64,000 nt of DNA from Variovorax paradoxus (lineage in GTDB: Bacteria > Pseudomonadota > Gammaproteobacteria > Burkholderiales > Burkholderiaceae_C), in contig NZ_JAUSRN010000010.1 in NCBI RefSeq assembly GCF_030811855.1, positions 97,001 through 161,000 on the forward strand, in the 5' to 3' direction. Shown one piece after another: positions 26,213-34,794 of the stretch. The notes under the pieces were generated by a model that worked only from the letters and a program-made list of their open reading frames with translations, made no database searches and was not told the DNA's origin. The translations under genes were made by a program, and so were the position numbers. The first letter of the stretch is position 1, and the number at the start of each line of letters is the position of its first letter.

Positions 26213-26923
26213 CTAACGCGGCGCAATCCCTTGCAGCACGATCCGCTGCACGTTCTCCACCGTCTGCTCGAAGAACGCCGCATCTTCCAGCGTGTGCCCC
26301 GTCAGCGCCTGCACCTGCACGCCGAAATCCGCATAGTGCTGCGTGATGGCCCACAGCGCAAAGATCAAATGGTGCGGATCGACCGGCGCGAGCTTGCCGG
26401 CATCGATCCATGAACGAATGACCTCCGACTTGCGCTCCACCAGCGTGCGCAATTCGCGGTCGAGCTCGTCGCGAAGGAGCGGCGCGCCCTGGATCATTTC
26501 GAGGCAGAACAATCGCGATGCATCCGGCCGGTCGCGCGAGATCACGAGCTTGCGGCGGATGTAGCTGCCGATGGCTTCGCGCGGGTCTTGCTCGGCGCTG
26601 AATCCGCGCAACGGCTCGAGCCACAGTTCGAGCAGGTCGCGCAGCACGCTGACGTACAGCTCCTCCTTGTTCGCGAAGTAGTAGAGCAGGTTGCTCTTGG
26701 ACACGTCGGCGCGCGCCGCCACCTGGTCGATCGACGTGCCGTGCAACCCGAAGCGCGAGAACAGACCCAGCGCGGCGCCGAGGATGGCGCTGCGCTTGTC
26801 CTCGATCTGGCGCAGCCTGCGGCTCACCGCGGATGCGCTGCGCACCGCCGGTTTCGTGCGCTTGCGCGCCGGGCTGGGCTTTTTTGTGCTGCTGGCTGCG
26901 GCCAGCGCCTTGGTCTTCGGCAT
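26213..26923 (-). CDS. rutR: TetR-family pyrimidine regulator RutR
   Basis: A 236-residue TetR-family protein. The HTH EDKRSAILGAALGLFSRFG, GTSIDQVAARADVSKSNLLYYFANKEELY and the C-terminal RutR signature (DPREAIGSYIRRKLVISRDRP, SRLFCLEMIQGAP, FALWAITQHYADFGVQV) match RutR. In E. coli this protein senses uracil and thymine and represses rut genes. The N-terminal ~35 residues before the HTH are a Lys/Pro/Ala-rich extension. ATG 26923 chosen. It lies between the two operons that carry RutR-like operators. Confidence 0.92.
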   Translation of the reverse strand: MPKTKALAAASSTKKPSPARKRTKPAVRSASAVSRRLRQIEDKRSAILGAALGLFSRFGLHGTSIDQVAARADVSKSNLLYYFANKEELYVSVLRDLLELWLEPLRGFSAEQDPREAIGSYIRRKLVISRDRPDASRLFCLEMIQGAPLLRDELDRELRTLVERKSEVIRSWIDAGKLAPVDPHHLIFALWAITQHYADFGVQVQALTGHTLEDAAFFEQTVENVQRIVLQGIAPR

Positions 26924-27051
26924 CTTCCCTCGCTTCTCGATTACGGACTCGTCTTTCAACGCGCACCACTGTAAGGCCGCGGTGCATCGCGTCGCGCGAC
27001 ACGGACCTTCCGGCACGCGCGGCGCGCACCATGCTGACGCGGCAAATGCGT

Positions 27052-27069
27052 TTTGTCCATTTGGTCCAA
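27052..27069 (+). promoter_or_regulatory. RutR-like operator before the oxygenase operon
   Basis: TTTGTCCATTTGGTCCAA has CCA-TT-TGG flanked by G...C and outer TT...AA, an imperfect RutR box. It is placed 1 bp upstream of a perfect sigma-54 -24 element, so bound repressor would occlude RpoN polymerase. Confidence 0.65.
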
Positions 27070-27070
27070 C

Positions 27071-27086
27071 TGGCACAGACGTTGCA
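27071..27086 (+). promoter_or_regulatory. Sigma-54 (-24/-12) promoter of the second operon
   Basis: TGGCACAGACGTTGCA is an exact match to TGGCAC-N5-TTGCA. The start of the oxygenase gene lies 38 bp downstream. Confidence 0.85.
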
Positions 27087-27123
27087 TGGCGAAAGGCATG
27101 CCAAGCACGAGGACGACCGACAC

Positions 27124-28125
27124 ATGACACTCCTGTCCGTACCCATCATCGATCTCGCGCCCTACTTCGGCGGCACAGCCGAAGGCAAGGCCAAGATCGC
27201 AAAGCAGGTCGACGAGGCCTGCCGCAGCATCGGCTTTCTCGTCATCACGAACCACGGCATTCCGGCCGAACTGATCGCGCGTGTGTCGCAGCTCTCGCGC
27301 CAGTTCTTCGACATGCCGTTGGCCGAGAAGCGCAAGGTCGATCGTCCACGCCAGGATGCGGTGCGCGGCTACAGCGCGGTTGGCGAGGAAGGCCTTTCCT
27401 ACAGCCTGGAAGAAGCCGCGCCCGGCGACTTGAAGGAGTCCTTCTCGATCGGCCCTTCGAATGTGCCCGACGACGACTACCACCGCGGCCCCGCCGCCGG
27501 CCCGCACTTCGAGCCCAACAGCTGGCCGCCCATCGAAGGATTCCGCGAAGCGTACGAGAGCTACTTCGAGGCCATGAGCGATCTCTCGCGCTCGCTGATG
27601 CGCATCTTCGCGCTCGGTCTTTCGCTCGACGAGCCGTTCTTCGACGACAAGATCGACAAGCACATCAGCATGTTCCGCGTGCTGAGCTATCCGCCGCAGC
27701 GCGAAGCGCCGCTGCCAGGCCAGCTGCGCGCCGGCGCGCACAGCGACTACGGCAGCCTCACCATCGTGCTGCCCGACGACAAGGGCCTGCAGGTGTTCAA
27801 CAAGGCGGGACAGTGGGTCGACGTGCCGCAGGTGGAAGGCGGGCTGGTCGTCAACATTGCCGACCTGATGATGCAGTGGACCAACGACCAGTGGGTGTCC
27901 ACGCTGCACCGCGTGGTCAACCCGCCTTTCGAGGTGGCAAGCACCAACCGCCGCCAGTCGCTGGTGTTCTTTCACCAGCCCAACTACGACGCGATGGTCG
28001 AGTGCCTGCCGAGCTGCCTCGCTCCAGGCGAAGAGCCGAAGTACGCGCCCATTTCGTCGGGCGACCACCTCACGTCGAAGTTCGTCAAGCAGACCACCTT
28101 CGGCGGCACCAAGGCCGTGGCCTGA
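27124..28125 (+). CDS. 2-oxoglutarate/Fe(II)-dependent oxygenase (IPNS-like)
   Basis: A 333-residue non-haem iron oxygenase of the isopenicillin-N-synthase-like family. The N-terminal DIOX_N domain is SVPIIDLAPYF with EACRSIGFLVITNHGIP. The iron facial triad is visible as His-x-Asp in AGAHSDYGSLTIVL and His in STLHRVVNPP; the 2OG-binding Arg lies in TNRRQSLVFF. Substrate unknown. Placement under RutR-like and sigma-54 control beside a nucleoside-type ABC importer suggests hydroxylation or demethylation of a nucleobase, as thymine-7-hydroxylase does, but this is inference. First gene of a seven-gene operon. Confidence 0.88.
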   Translation: MTLLSVPIIDLAPYFGGTAEGKAKIAKQVDEACRSIGFLVITNHGIPAELIARVSQLSRQFFDMPLAEKRKVDRPRQDAVRGYSAVGEEGLSYSLEEAAPGDLKESFSIGPSNVPDDDYHRGPAAGPHFEPNSWPPIEGFREAYESYFEAMSDLSRSLMRIFALGLSLDEPFFDDKIDKHISMFRVLSYPPQREAPLPGQLRAGAHSDYGSLTIVLPDDKGLQVFNKAGQWVDVPQVEGGLVVNIADLMMQWTNDQWVSTLHRVVNPPFEVASTNRRQSLVFFHQPNYDAMVECLPSCLAPGEEPKYAPISSGDHLTSKFVKQTTFGGTKAVA

Positions 28126-28127
28126 GC

Positions 28128-28514
28128 ATGGCGCATCTGTCTTACGTCAACGTCTTTGCGAAAGACGTGGTTGCGCTCAGCGGCTTCTATCAGCGCGTGT
28201 TCGGCTTTCCGGAAATCGAGGCGATCCGATCGCCGATCTTCCGCGGACTGGACACCGGCAAATCGAGCCTGGGCTTCAACGCGCTCGATGCCTACGAGCT
28301 GCTGCACCTGGCCGAGTTCTCCGACACGCGCGGCGTGAAGTTCCTGCTGAACATCGATGTCGACAGCAAGGACGACGTCGACCGCATGGTGCCGGTCGCG
28401 CTCGAGGCCGGCGCCACGCTGGTGAAGCCGCCCTACGTCACCTACTACAACTGGTACCAGTCGGTGCTGCTCGATCCCGAGGGCAACGTGTTCCGCATCA
28501 ACTTCATGATGTGA
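28128..28514 (+). CDS. VOC-fold (glyoxalase/dioxygenase superfamily) protein
   Basis: A 128-residue single VOC domain: LSYVNVFAKDVVALSGFYQRVFGFPEI at the N-terminus and WYQSVLLDPEGNVFRINFM at the C-terminus, with two beta-alpha-beta-beta-beta modules. VOC proteins are metal-dependent lyases, isomerases or dioxygenases. The two His/Glu ligand positions (Asn8 region and Glu in DPEGN) are only partly conserved, so it may be catalytic or a binding protein. It starts 2 bases after the oxygenase stop. Confidence 0.82.
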   Translation: MAHLSYVNVFAKDVVALSGFYQRVFGFPEIEAIRSPIFRGLDTGKSSLGFNALDAYELLHLAEFSDTRGVKFLLNIDVDSKDDVDRMVPVALEAGATLVKPPYVTYYNWYQSVLLDPEGNVFRINFMM

Positions 28515-28579
28515 CGGCACGCGGCACGCCCTTCCCTCCCTCTTTCTTCCCTGACACGCTCCTCACGAAAGGTCGCTCC

Positions 28580-29686
28580 ATGCTGCGCATTCCCACTCAC
28601 GGCTTCACCTCCGGCCTTGCCATGGCGCTCGCAGCTGGCGGCGCGACGTTCGCGTTGCCCGCCATGGCGGCCGACGGCTTCACGCTGAAGGACAAGCCGA
28701 AGATCGCGATGCTCTATTTCGGACCGAAGAACGACGGCGGGTGGACGCAGGCCTTTGACGAGGCACGGGCCAAGGTCGAGAAGGAAATCGGCCAGAAGAT
28801 CCAGTTCGTCGAGAACGTGCCCGAAGACGCCTCGGCCATCAAACCCGCAGCCGAGAAGTTCATCCAGCGCGGCGCCAACATCGTGATCGGCACGGCCTTC
28901 GGCTATTCCGACAGCTTCAAGGACCTGGCCGCCAAGTACCCCGGTGTGGCTTTTCTCAACGGCTCGGGCACCACCAACGGCAGCAACCTCGAATCGTTCT
29001 ACGGCCGCACCTACGAGAGCCAGTATCTCTGCGGCATGGCCGCGGGCGCGGCGTCGAAGACCGGCAAGCTCGGCTTCGTCGCGGCCAACCCTTTCGGCGT
29101 CGTGAACTGGACCATCAACGCCTTTGCGCTGGGCGCGCAGAAGATGAACCCCAACGCCACGGTCAACGTGATCTACACCGGCGCATGGAACGACCCAGTC
29201 AAGGAACGCGCCGCTGCTGCCGCGCTGATCGACCAGGGCGCCGACGTGATCGGCCAGCACGTCGATTCGCCCACGCCGCAGATCGTGGCGCAGGAGCGCG
29301 GCGTGTACGGCACCGGCCACCACCGCGACCTGCGCCAGTTCGCGCCCAAGGCCACCCTGTGCTCGTCGGTATGGGTGTGGGACCGCTTCCTCACGCCCGA
29401 GCTCAAGAAGATCATGGCCGGCAACTGGAAGCCGGCGCCCTACGGCGCCTTCATCGAGATGAAGGACGGCGGCACCGACATCGCGGGCTTCGGCCCGGCG
29501 GTGCCCAAGGACAAGGCCGCGCAGATCACCGCCGAGCGCGACGCCATCATGAAGGGCAAGCAGGTCTACGCCGGCCCGCTCGCCGACCGCGACGGCAAGG
29601 AGCGCGTGGCCAAGGGCGCGGTGCTGTCGGATGCCGACCTCTGGAAGATGGACTGGTTCGTCAAGGGCGTGGTCACGCAGAAGTAA
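28580..29686 (+). CDS. BMP-family ABC transporter substrate-binding protein
   Basis: A 368-residue periplasmic binding protein of the BMP/Med (PnrA-like) family that binds nucleosides or related bases. A signal peptide runs to about residue 32 (ALPAMAADG). Diagnostic segments: KIAMLYFGPKNDGGWTQAFDEA, ANIVIGTAFGYSDSFKDLA, GRTYESQYLCGMAAGAAS and FVAANPFGVVNWTINAFALGA. It is followed by its ATPase and two permeases. Ligand is probably a purine/pyrimidine or nucleoside. No lipobox cysteine, so soluble rather than lipid-anchored. Confidence 0.9.
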   Translation: MLRIPTHGFTSGLAMALAAGGATFALPAMAADGFTLKDKPKIAMLYFGPKNDGGWTQAFDEARAKVEKEIGQKIQFVENVPEDASAIKPAAEKFIQRGANIVIGTAFGYSDSFKDLAAKYPGVAFLNGSGTTNGSNLESFYGRTYESQYLCGMAAGAASKTGKLGFVAANPFGVVNWTINAFALGAQKMNPNATVNVIYTGAWNDPVKERAAAAALIDQGADVIGQHVDSPTPQIVAQERGVYGTGHHRDLRQFAPKATLCSSVWVWDRFLTPELKKIMAGNWKPAPYGAFIEMKDGGTDIAGFGPAVPKDKAAQITAERDAIMKGKQVYAGPLADRDGKERVAKGAVLSDADLWKMDWFVKGVVTQK

Positions 29687-29699
29687 GAAGGCGACGCCA

Positions 29700-31232
29700 A
29701 TGCCCAACGCGCTCGAGCTCACTGGCATCCGCAAGTCTTTCGACGGCTTTGCGGCGCTGACCGATGCGCACTTCGAAGCGCACTGGGGCGAAGTGCATGC
29801 GCTGCTCGGCGAGAACGGTGCGGGCAAGTCCTCGCTGATGAACATCGCGGCGGGGCTCTACGCACCCGAGGCCGGCCAGATGCTGGTCGACGACAACGTG
29901 GTGCGCTTTGCCGGACCGGCGGATGCAGCGAGGCACCGCATCGGCATGGTCCACCAGCATTTCAAGCTGGTGCGGCCTTTCACGGTGGCAGAGAACATCT
30001 TGCTCACTGCGCCGGCGCCTGCGGAGTTTCAAAGCCACGGCGAACGCTTGCGCGAGATCTCGCGCGACATTCGCAACAAGGCCTCGGAGCTGGGCTTCGA
30101 GATCGATCCTGCCAAACGCGTCGATGCGCTCTCGATTGCCGAGCAGCAGCGCGTCGAGATTCTCAAGGTGCTGCTTGCGGGTGCGCGCATCCTGATTCTC
30201 GACGAGCCCACCGCGGTGCTCACCGACCAGGAGGCCGCGCGCCTGCTGCAGACGGTGCGGGGCCTCGCGCGTGCCGGTTCCGCCGTGGTGCTGGTCACGC
30301 ACAAGATGGCCGACGTGAAGACCTATGCCGATCGCGTGACGGTGATGCGCGGCGGCCGCACGGTGGCGACGCTGGAGCCGGGCGCCACGCCGGTGGCCGA
30401 GCTCGTGAAGCTCACGGTCGGCGAATCCATCGCGACGCAGGGCTTTCAAGCGGCGAGGTCGGCGCGCGGCCCGGTGCGGCTCACCGTGCGCGGCCTGCGC
30501 TCGGCGGCGTCGGCGCAGGGCCGCCGCGTGCTCGACGGTGTCGACCTCCAATTGCATTCGGGCGAAATCTACGGGCTGGCCGGTGTCGGCGGCAACGGTC
30601 AGGGCGAACTGGCCGACGCCATCATGGGCCTGCCCGATGCCGGCAGTTCGCTCGAAGGCGAGATTCATCTGGAGGGCCATGGCGATCTCAAGGCCATGGG
30701 CGCGCCGGAGCGCCGCAACGTGGGCATTGCCGCAATTCCGGCCGACCGCTACGGGCTGGCGCTCGCGGGCGGCCTGTCGGTGGCCGAGAACTACGCCATT
30801 GGCCGCGTGCACACGGGGCGCTACGGCCCAGCATGGCATCTGCGGCGCGGCCGCATTCAGGAAGACACGCAGGAAGCGGTGCGCGCCTTCGACGTGCTGG
30901 GGGTGCGCTCGGTGGCGCAGAAGGCCGCGCTGCTCTCCGGCGGCAACGCGCAAAAACTGGTGCTCGCGCGCGAGTTCGGCAAGTCGCCCTCCCTGGTGCT
31001 GGCGCACAGCCCGAGCCGCGGGCTCGACGTGCGTGCGAGCGCCGAGGTGCATGCGCGCCTGCGCGCCGCGCGCGACAGCGGTGCCGCGGTGCTGCTGATC
31101 AGCGAAGACCTCGACGAGGTGCTGCAACTCGCCGACCGCGTGGGCGTGATGACGCGCGGCCGCATTGCCGGCGAGTTTGCGCAGCCGGCCGACCGGCAGG
31201 CCATTGGACAGGCGATGGTGGACCATGGCTGA
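29700..31232 (+). CDS. ABC transporter ATP-binding protein (duplicated, nucleoside type)
   Basis: A 510-residue protein with two ABC domains, like NupA/YufO. Domain 1: Walker [26 protein letters not shown] signature region and Walker B RILILDEPTAVL. Domain 2: YGLAGVGGNGQGELADAI, LSGGNAQKLVLAREF, with a Walker B that reads LVLAHSPSRGLD, degenerate as in most transporters of this type. It powers uptake through the two permeases that follow. Starts 11 bp after the binding-protein stop and overlaps the next gene by 8 bp. Confidence 0.92.
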   Translation: MPNALELTGIRKSFDGFAALTDAHFEAHWGEVHALLGENGAGKSSLMNIAAGLYAPEAGQMLVDDNVVRFAGPADAARHRIGMVHQHFKLVRPFTVAENILLTAPAPAEFQSHGERLREISRDIRNKASELGFEIDPAKRVDALSIAEQQRVEILKVLLAGARILILDEPTAVLTDQEAARLLQTVRGLARAGSAVVLVTHKMADVKTYADRVTVMRGGRTVATLEPGATPVAELVKLTVGESIATQGFQAARSARGPVRLTVRGLRSAASAQGRRVLDGVDLQLHSGEIYGLAGVGGNGQGELADAIMGLPDAGSSLEGEIHLEGHGDLKAMGAPERRNVGIAAIPADRYGLALAGGLSVAENYAIGRVHTGRYGPAWHLRRGRIQEDTQEAVRAFDVLGVRSVAQKAALLSGGNAQKLVLAREFGKSPSLVLAHSPSRGLDVRASAEVHARLRAARDSGAAVLLISEDLDEVLQLADRVGVMTRGRIAGEFAQPADRQAIGQAMVDHG

Positions 31233-32376
31233 CGCATCGCTCGCAGCCATTGCGCAGCCAGGGCAAACCGATTCGGACGCGGCGCAGCGCGCGCGGCGCC
31301 AACCGCTGGCGCGCCGGCGCTATGCGCTCGAGATTCGCCAGCACATGGGATGGCGGCGGCAGGCGCTCATCCTCGCGGCGGCACTCCTCGTCGGGCTGGC
31401 GATTTCCGCCGCCATTCTTGTGGCCGCCGGCGTTCCCGCGGACGAGCTCGCCAACGAGTTCGTGACGCAGACCTTTTTGGACGGCCAGAACTTTCGCGCC
31501 GTGCTGTTCCAGGCCGCCCCGATGATCCTCGTGGGACTGGCTGGCTCGCTGGCGTTTCGCGCGCGCTTCTGGAACCTGGGGCTCGAGGGCCAGATGATCT
31601 GGGGCGCCATCGGCGCCACGGCCGTTTCGATGTGGCAGATCGGGCCCGAACCGCTGCGCCTGCCGCTGATGTTCGCGGCCGCCATCGGCTGCGGGCTGCT
31701 CTGGGTGCTGGGTCCGGCGTGGCTGAAGATCAGGCTCGGCGTGAACGAGATCATCTCTACGCTGATGCTCAACTACATGGCGGGCAACTTCCTGCTGCAC
31801 CTGGTCTACGGCAGCTGGAAGGACCCGAAGGACAACTTCCCTTATTCGCCGCAGTTCCGCGCCTTCGAGCGGCTGCCCGACCTGGGCGCCGGCGTGAGCA
31901 GCGCGATCGTGCTGGCAACCGTGGTGGCGCTCTTCGCGTGGTGGCTCGTGAGCGTGAGCCGCGCCGGGCTGTACCTGCGCTTCGTCGATGCCAATCCGCG
32001 CGTGGCGCATGCCAACGGCGTGCCGGTGCGCCGCACGATCTATGGCGCCGTGCTGCTGTCGGGTGCGATGGCCGGGCTCGCGGGCTTTGTGGTGGCGTCG
32101 GGCCAGGAAGGGCGGCTCACGCAGGCCTTCTACCAGGGCTATGGTTTCTCGGGCATCCTGATTGCTTTTCTCGCGCGCAACAACCCGCTCGCGGCCACCG
32201 TGGTGGCGCTGCTGGTGGCGGCCTTGTTTGTCACCGGCCGCAGCCTGCAGGTGTTCTACCAGGTGCCGTTCTCGATGGTGCAGCTGATCCAGGCCATCAT
32301 CGTGGTGTGCGTGGCGTCGAGCGATTTCTTCATTCGCCACCGGATGCGCCGTGTGGGTGGGGAGGCGGCTGCGTGA
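31225..32376 (+). CDS. ABC transporter permease 1 (NupB/YufP type)
   Basis: A 383-residue membrane protein of the BPD_transp_2 family. About 50 cytoplasmic residues come first, then roughly eight to ten membrane segments. Family landmarks: LVGLAGSLAFRARFWNLGLEGQMIWGAIGA, NEIISTLMLNYMAGNFLLHLVYG, SGAMAGLAGFVVASGQEGRL and GYGFSGILIAFLARNNPLA. Pairs with the second permease to form the importer core. GTGA overlap with the next gene. Confidence 0.9.
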   Translation: MADASLAAIAQPGQTDSDAAQRARRQPLARRRYALEIRQHMGWRRQALILAAALLVGLAISAAILVAAGVPADELANEFVTQTFLDGQNFRAVLFQAAPMILVGLAGSLAFRARFWNLGLEGQMIWGAIGATAVSMWQIGPEPLRLPLMFAAAIGCGLLWVLGPAWLKIRLGVNEIISTLMLNYMAGNFLLHLVYGSWKDPKDNFPYSPQFRAFERLPDLGAGVSSAIVLATVVALFAWWLVSVSRAGLYLRFVDANPRVAHANGVPVRRTIYGAVLLSGAMAGLAGFVVASGQEGRLTQAFYQGYGFSGILIAFLARNNPLAATVVALLVAALFVTGRSLQVFYQVPFSMVQLIQAIIVVCVASSDFFIRHRMRRVGGEAAA

Positions 32377-33305
32377 GCGGAAGCATCGCTCTCAACTGGC
32401 TTGCGAGCACGCCGGACTTCGCGGTGCCCTACGCGCTCGCTGCGCTGGGCCTGATCATCAGCGAGCGCGCGGGCGTGCTCTCGCTCGGTGCCGAAGGGCT
32501 GATGCTCGTCGGTGCGCTGGCCGGCATCGGCGCGCAGCTGGCGTTCGGGCAGCCGGCCGTGTCGCTGGTGCTTGCGATGCTCGCGGCCAGCGCGGTTTCG
32601 CTGCTGTTTGCGGTGATGGTGATCTGGCTGCGCGTGAACCAGGTGATCGCGGGGCTCGCGCTGGTGTTCTTCTGCCAGGGCCTCACGGCGCTCGTCGGCT
32701 CGCTGGCCGAATGGACCAACCATGCCACCGAAGGCATCGGCGGCATGGCGCTGTGGCCGCTGTCGCTGCTGCCCGGCGTGGGCCGGCTGTTCGAGCAGAA
32801 CGCCATGGTGTGGCTCACGCTGCCGATCTTCGTTGCGGTGGCTTGGTTCTTCTCGCGCACCTCGGCCGGGCTGCGGCTGCGCGCGGTGGGCGAGAACCCG
32901 CAAGCTGCCGATGCGGCAGGCATCCGAGTCGCCCTATGGCGGCTTGCCGCGGTGCTCGCGGGCTCGGCGCTGGTGGGCCTGGCCGGCGCGTACATCTCGG
33001 TGGTCAGCACCAAGCTCTGGATCGCAGGCATGACCGGTGGACGCGGCTGGATCGCCGTGGGGCTGGTGATCTTCGCGCGCTGGTCGCCATGGAAGGCGCT
33101 GGTGGGCGCGTTGCTGTTCGGCTGCATCGAGGCGCTGATCCCGCAGCTTGCGGCGGCCGGCGTGCAGCTGCCGCAGTACTTCGTGATGATGACGCCGTAT
33201 GCCGTGACGCTCGGCGTGATGGTCTGGGTGGCACTGGCCCGGCGCGGCGGCGACGACGAACCCGGCGCGCTCGGCCAGCCCTATGTGCGGGAGGAACGGC
33301 GATGA
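32373..33305 (+). CDS. ABC transporter permease 2 (NupC/YufQ type)
   Basis: A 310-residue permease starting with GTG inside the previous stop (GTGA). It contains FAVPYALAALGLIISERAGVLSLGAEGLMLVGALAG, VNQVIAGLALVFFCQGLTALVG, AVGENPQAADAAGIRV and TGGRGWIAVGLVIFARWSPWKAL, all typical of the second permease of BMP-type importers. About eight to ten membrane segments. Its stop overlaps the hydrolase ATG (ATGA). Confidence 0.9.
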   Translation: MSGSIALNWLASTPDFAVPYALAALGLIISERAGVLSLGAEGLMLVGALAGIGAQLAFGQPAVSLVLAMLAASAVSLLFAVMVIWLRVNQVIAGLALVFFCQGLTALVGSLAEWTNHATEGIGGMALWPLSLLPGVGRLFEQNAMVWLTLPIFVAVAWFFSRTSAGLRLRAVGENPQAADAAGIRVALWRLAAVLAGSALVGLAGAYISVVSTKLWIAGMTGGRGWIAVGLVIFARWSPWKALVGALLFGCIEALIPQLAAAGVQLPQYFVMMTPYAVTLGVMVWVALARRGGDDEPGALGQPYVREERR

Positions 33306-33976
33306 AGGCCTGGGTCTACAACGAAGAGCGCGAGCTCGAGGCGGCGCATTTCGCCGACTACCTGAACCCGGCCACCACCGCGGTCGTCTCCATCGACATG
33401 CACCGCGGCCATCTGGACGACAGCCCCGACTGCCCGTGCCCCGCGCCGCGGGCGCGCGACGTGGTGGCGCCCATCGACAGCTTTCATGATTCGGCGCGCG
33501 CGCTGGGCGTTCGCATCGTGCACGTCAAGTCGGTGCTGCGGCCCGATGGGGTCGACGACATCCACGGCATTCCGTCGGCATGGCGCCGCACCTTTCCACT
33601 GCACGTGGGCGCGATTCCGAATGCCGATGCGCATGCCATCGAAGGCTCGCGCTGGACCGAGTGGATGACGCGCGTCGAGCCCGGCGACATGCGCGTGGAG
33701 AGCAAGCGGCGGCTGTCGGCCTTCTATCCGACCGATCTGGACTTTCTGCTGCGCAACCAGCGCATCGAGACGGTGGTGCTGAACGGCGGTTTTACCGACT
33801 GCTGCGTGCTCAACACGGCCTTCGACGCCAACAACCACAACTACCGCGTGATCGTCTTGCGCGATCTGGTGCGCGGCACCGATGCGCTCCTGGAGAGCGC
33901 GGCGCTCGCGATGATGTCGCTGCACCTCGGCCTCGTGATGGATTCGGCCGAACTGCTGCGTCGCTGGCGCGGCTGA
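33302..33976 (+). CDS. Cysteine hydrolase (isochorismatase/carbamoylsarcosine-amidase family)
   Basis: A 224-residue cysteine hydrolase. The catalytic Asp is in TTAVVSIDMHRGHLDD, the Lys/Arg region in VESKRRLSAFYPTDLDFLLR, and the nucleophile Cys in TVVLNGGFTDCCVLNTAFDA. Likely hydrolyses an N-carbamoyl or amide intermediate and releases ammonia, parallel to RutB, but the substrate is not known. Last gene of the RutR/sigma-54 operon, coupled by ATGA to permease 2. Confidence 0.86.
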   Translation: MKAWVYNEERELEAAHFADYLNPATTAVVSIDMHRGHLDDSPDCPCPAPRARDVVAPIDSFHDSARALGVRIVHVKSVLRPDGVDDIHGIPSAWRRTFPLHVGAIPNADAHAIEGSRWTEWMTRVEPGDMRVESKRRLSAFYPTDLDFLLRNQRIETVVLNGGFTDCCVLNTAFDANNHNYRVIVLRDLVRGTDALLESAALAMMSLHLGLVMDSAELLRRWRG

Positions 33977-33980
33977 CTGC

Positions 33981-34748
33981 TCAGCCTGCCAGGCCCAGCC
34001 AGCGCCGGGCCACGGCGTGCATGTCGCCCTGCGCGGACTCCCAAACGACCTCGGGCGCCGCCACGTGCACGCCCGGCGGCGCGATGCGCAGCGCGACATC
34101 GACCAGCTCGGCCACCTTGGAGGCGCGCACCGGCTGCTCGCTGCTGGGCACCATGAAGCGCACGATGGACAGCATCCAGGCCGCGAGCCTTTCCGCAGGG
34201 TTGGCGAACTTCGCGTTCAGCGGCTTGCGCGCCGAACGCACGAGGATCACGCGGTCGAAGCCGTTGGCGACGACCGCCTGCTCGTCGAGGCTCGCCAGGC
34301 CGCGCTTGAGCGCCTCGGGCAGCTTGCCCTGGTCGTGCGGCTGCACGATGGCCAGTGTTCGCACGCCGCAGGCGCGCAGCCAGCGCGAGAGTTCAGGCAG
34401 GTCCGAAGGCTGTGGCACCCAGAGCGCACGCTCGCGGTCGTGGTACATCCGCGGCGGGTCGAAGGCGATCACCGCGGTGTCGGCCGAGGTGAGCGGCCAT
34501 TGCGCGATCGGGAGGTCGGGGCTCAGGCAGCTTTCGACGCCCCGCATGCCGTCTCGAATGGGCTCGCGCGACAACACGCGCGCATGGGCGAAACGATGGC
34601 TGCCCGCGAGCCGGCGCAGCAGCTCCTGCCCCAAGGCGCCGGTCGCGCCGGCAATCAGCAGCGTGCCGGCATTGGCGGAGTTGGCGGCGGCCACGGAAAC
34701 GCCCGGGCGGTTGGCCGCCTGCAGCGCTTGAAGTGGATCGATGGCCAT
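33981..34748 (-). CDS. NAD(P)-binding Rossmann-fold protein
   Basis: A 255-residue atypical SDR/NAD(P)-binding protein. The dinucleotide loop is TLLIAGATGALGQELLRRL. It lacks the YxxxK of classical SDRs, so it may be a binding or regulatory relative. Convergent with the cysteine-hydrolase operon (4 bp apart) and divergent from lemA. ATG 34748 chosen; an in-frame TTG at 34775 would add 9 residues. Confidence 0.75.
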   Translation of the reverse strand: MAIDPLQALQAANRPGVSVAAANSANAGTLLIAGATGALGQELLRRLAGSHRFAHARVLSREPIRDGMRGVESCLSPDLPIAQWPLTSADTAVIAFDPPRMYHDRERALWVPQPSDLPELSRWLRACGVRTLAIVQPHDQGKLPEALKRGLASLDEQAVVANGFDRVILVRSARKPLNAKFANPAERLAAWMLSIVRFMVPSSEQPVRASKVAELVDVALRIAPPGVHVAAPEVVWESAQGDMHAVARRWLGLAG

Positions 34749-34794
34749 GGAGACATCTATGCTACCTTCCGGCAATTCTGCGGAGGTAATGCAA

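Noticed and set aside
26924-27123. NtrC enhancer palindromes upstream of the second sigma-54 promoter
   Set aside because: GCACC...GGTGC pairs exist near 26963-26985 but with the wrong spacing for NtrC; not called.
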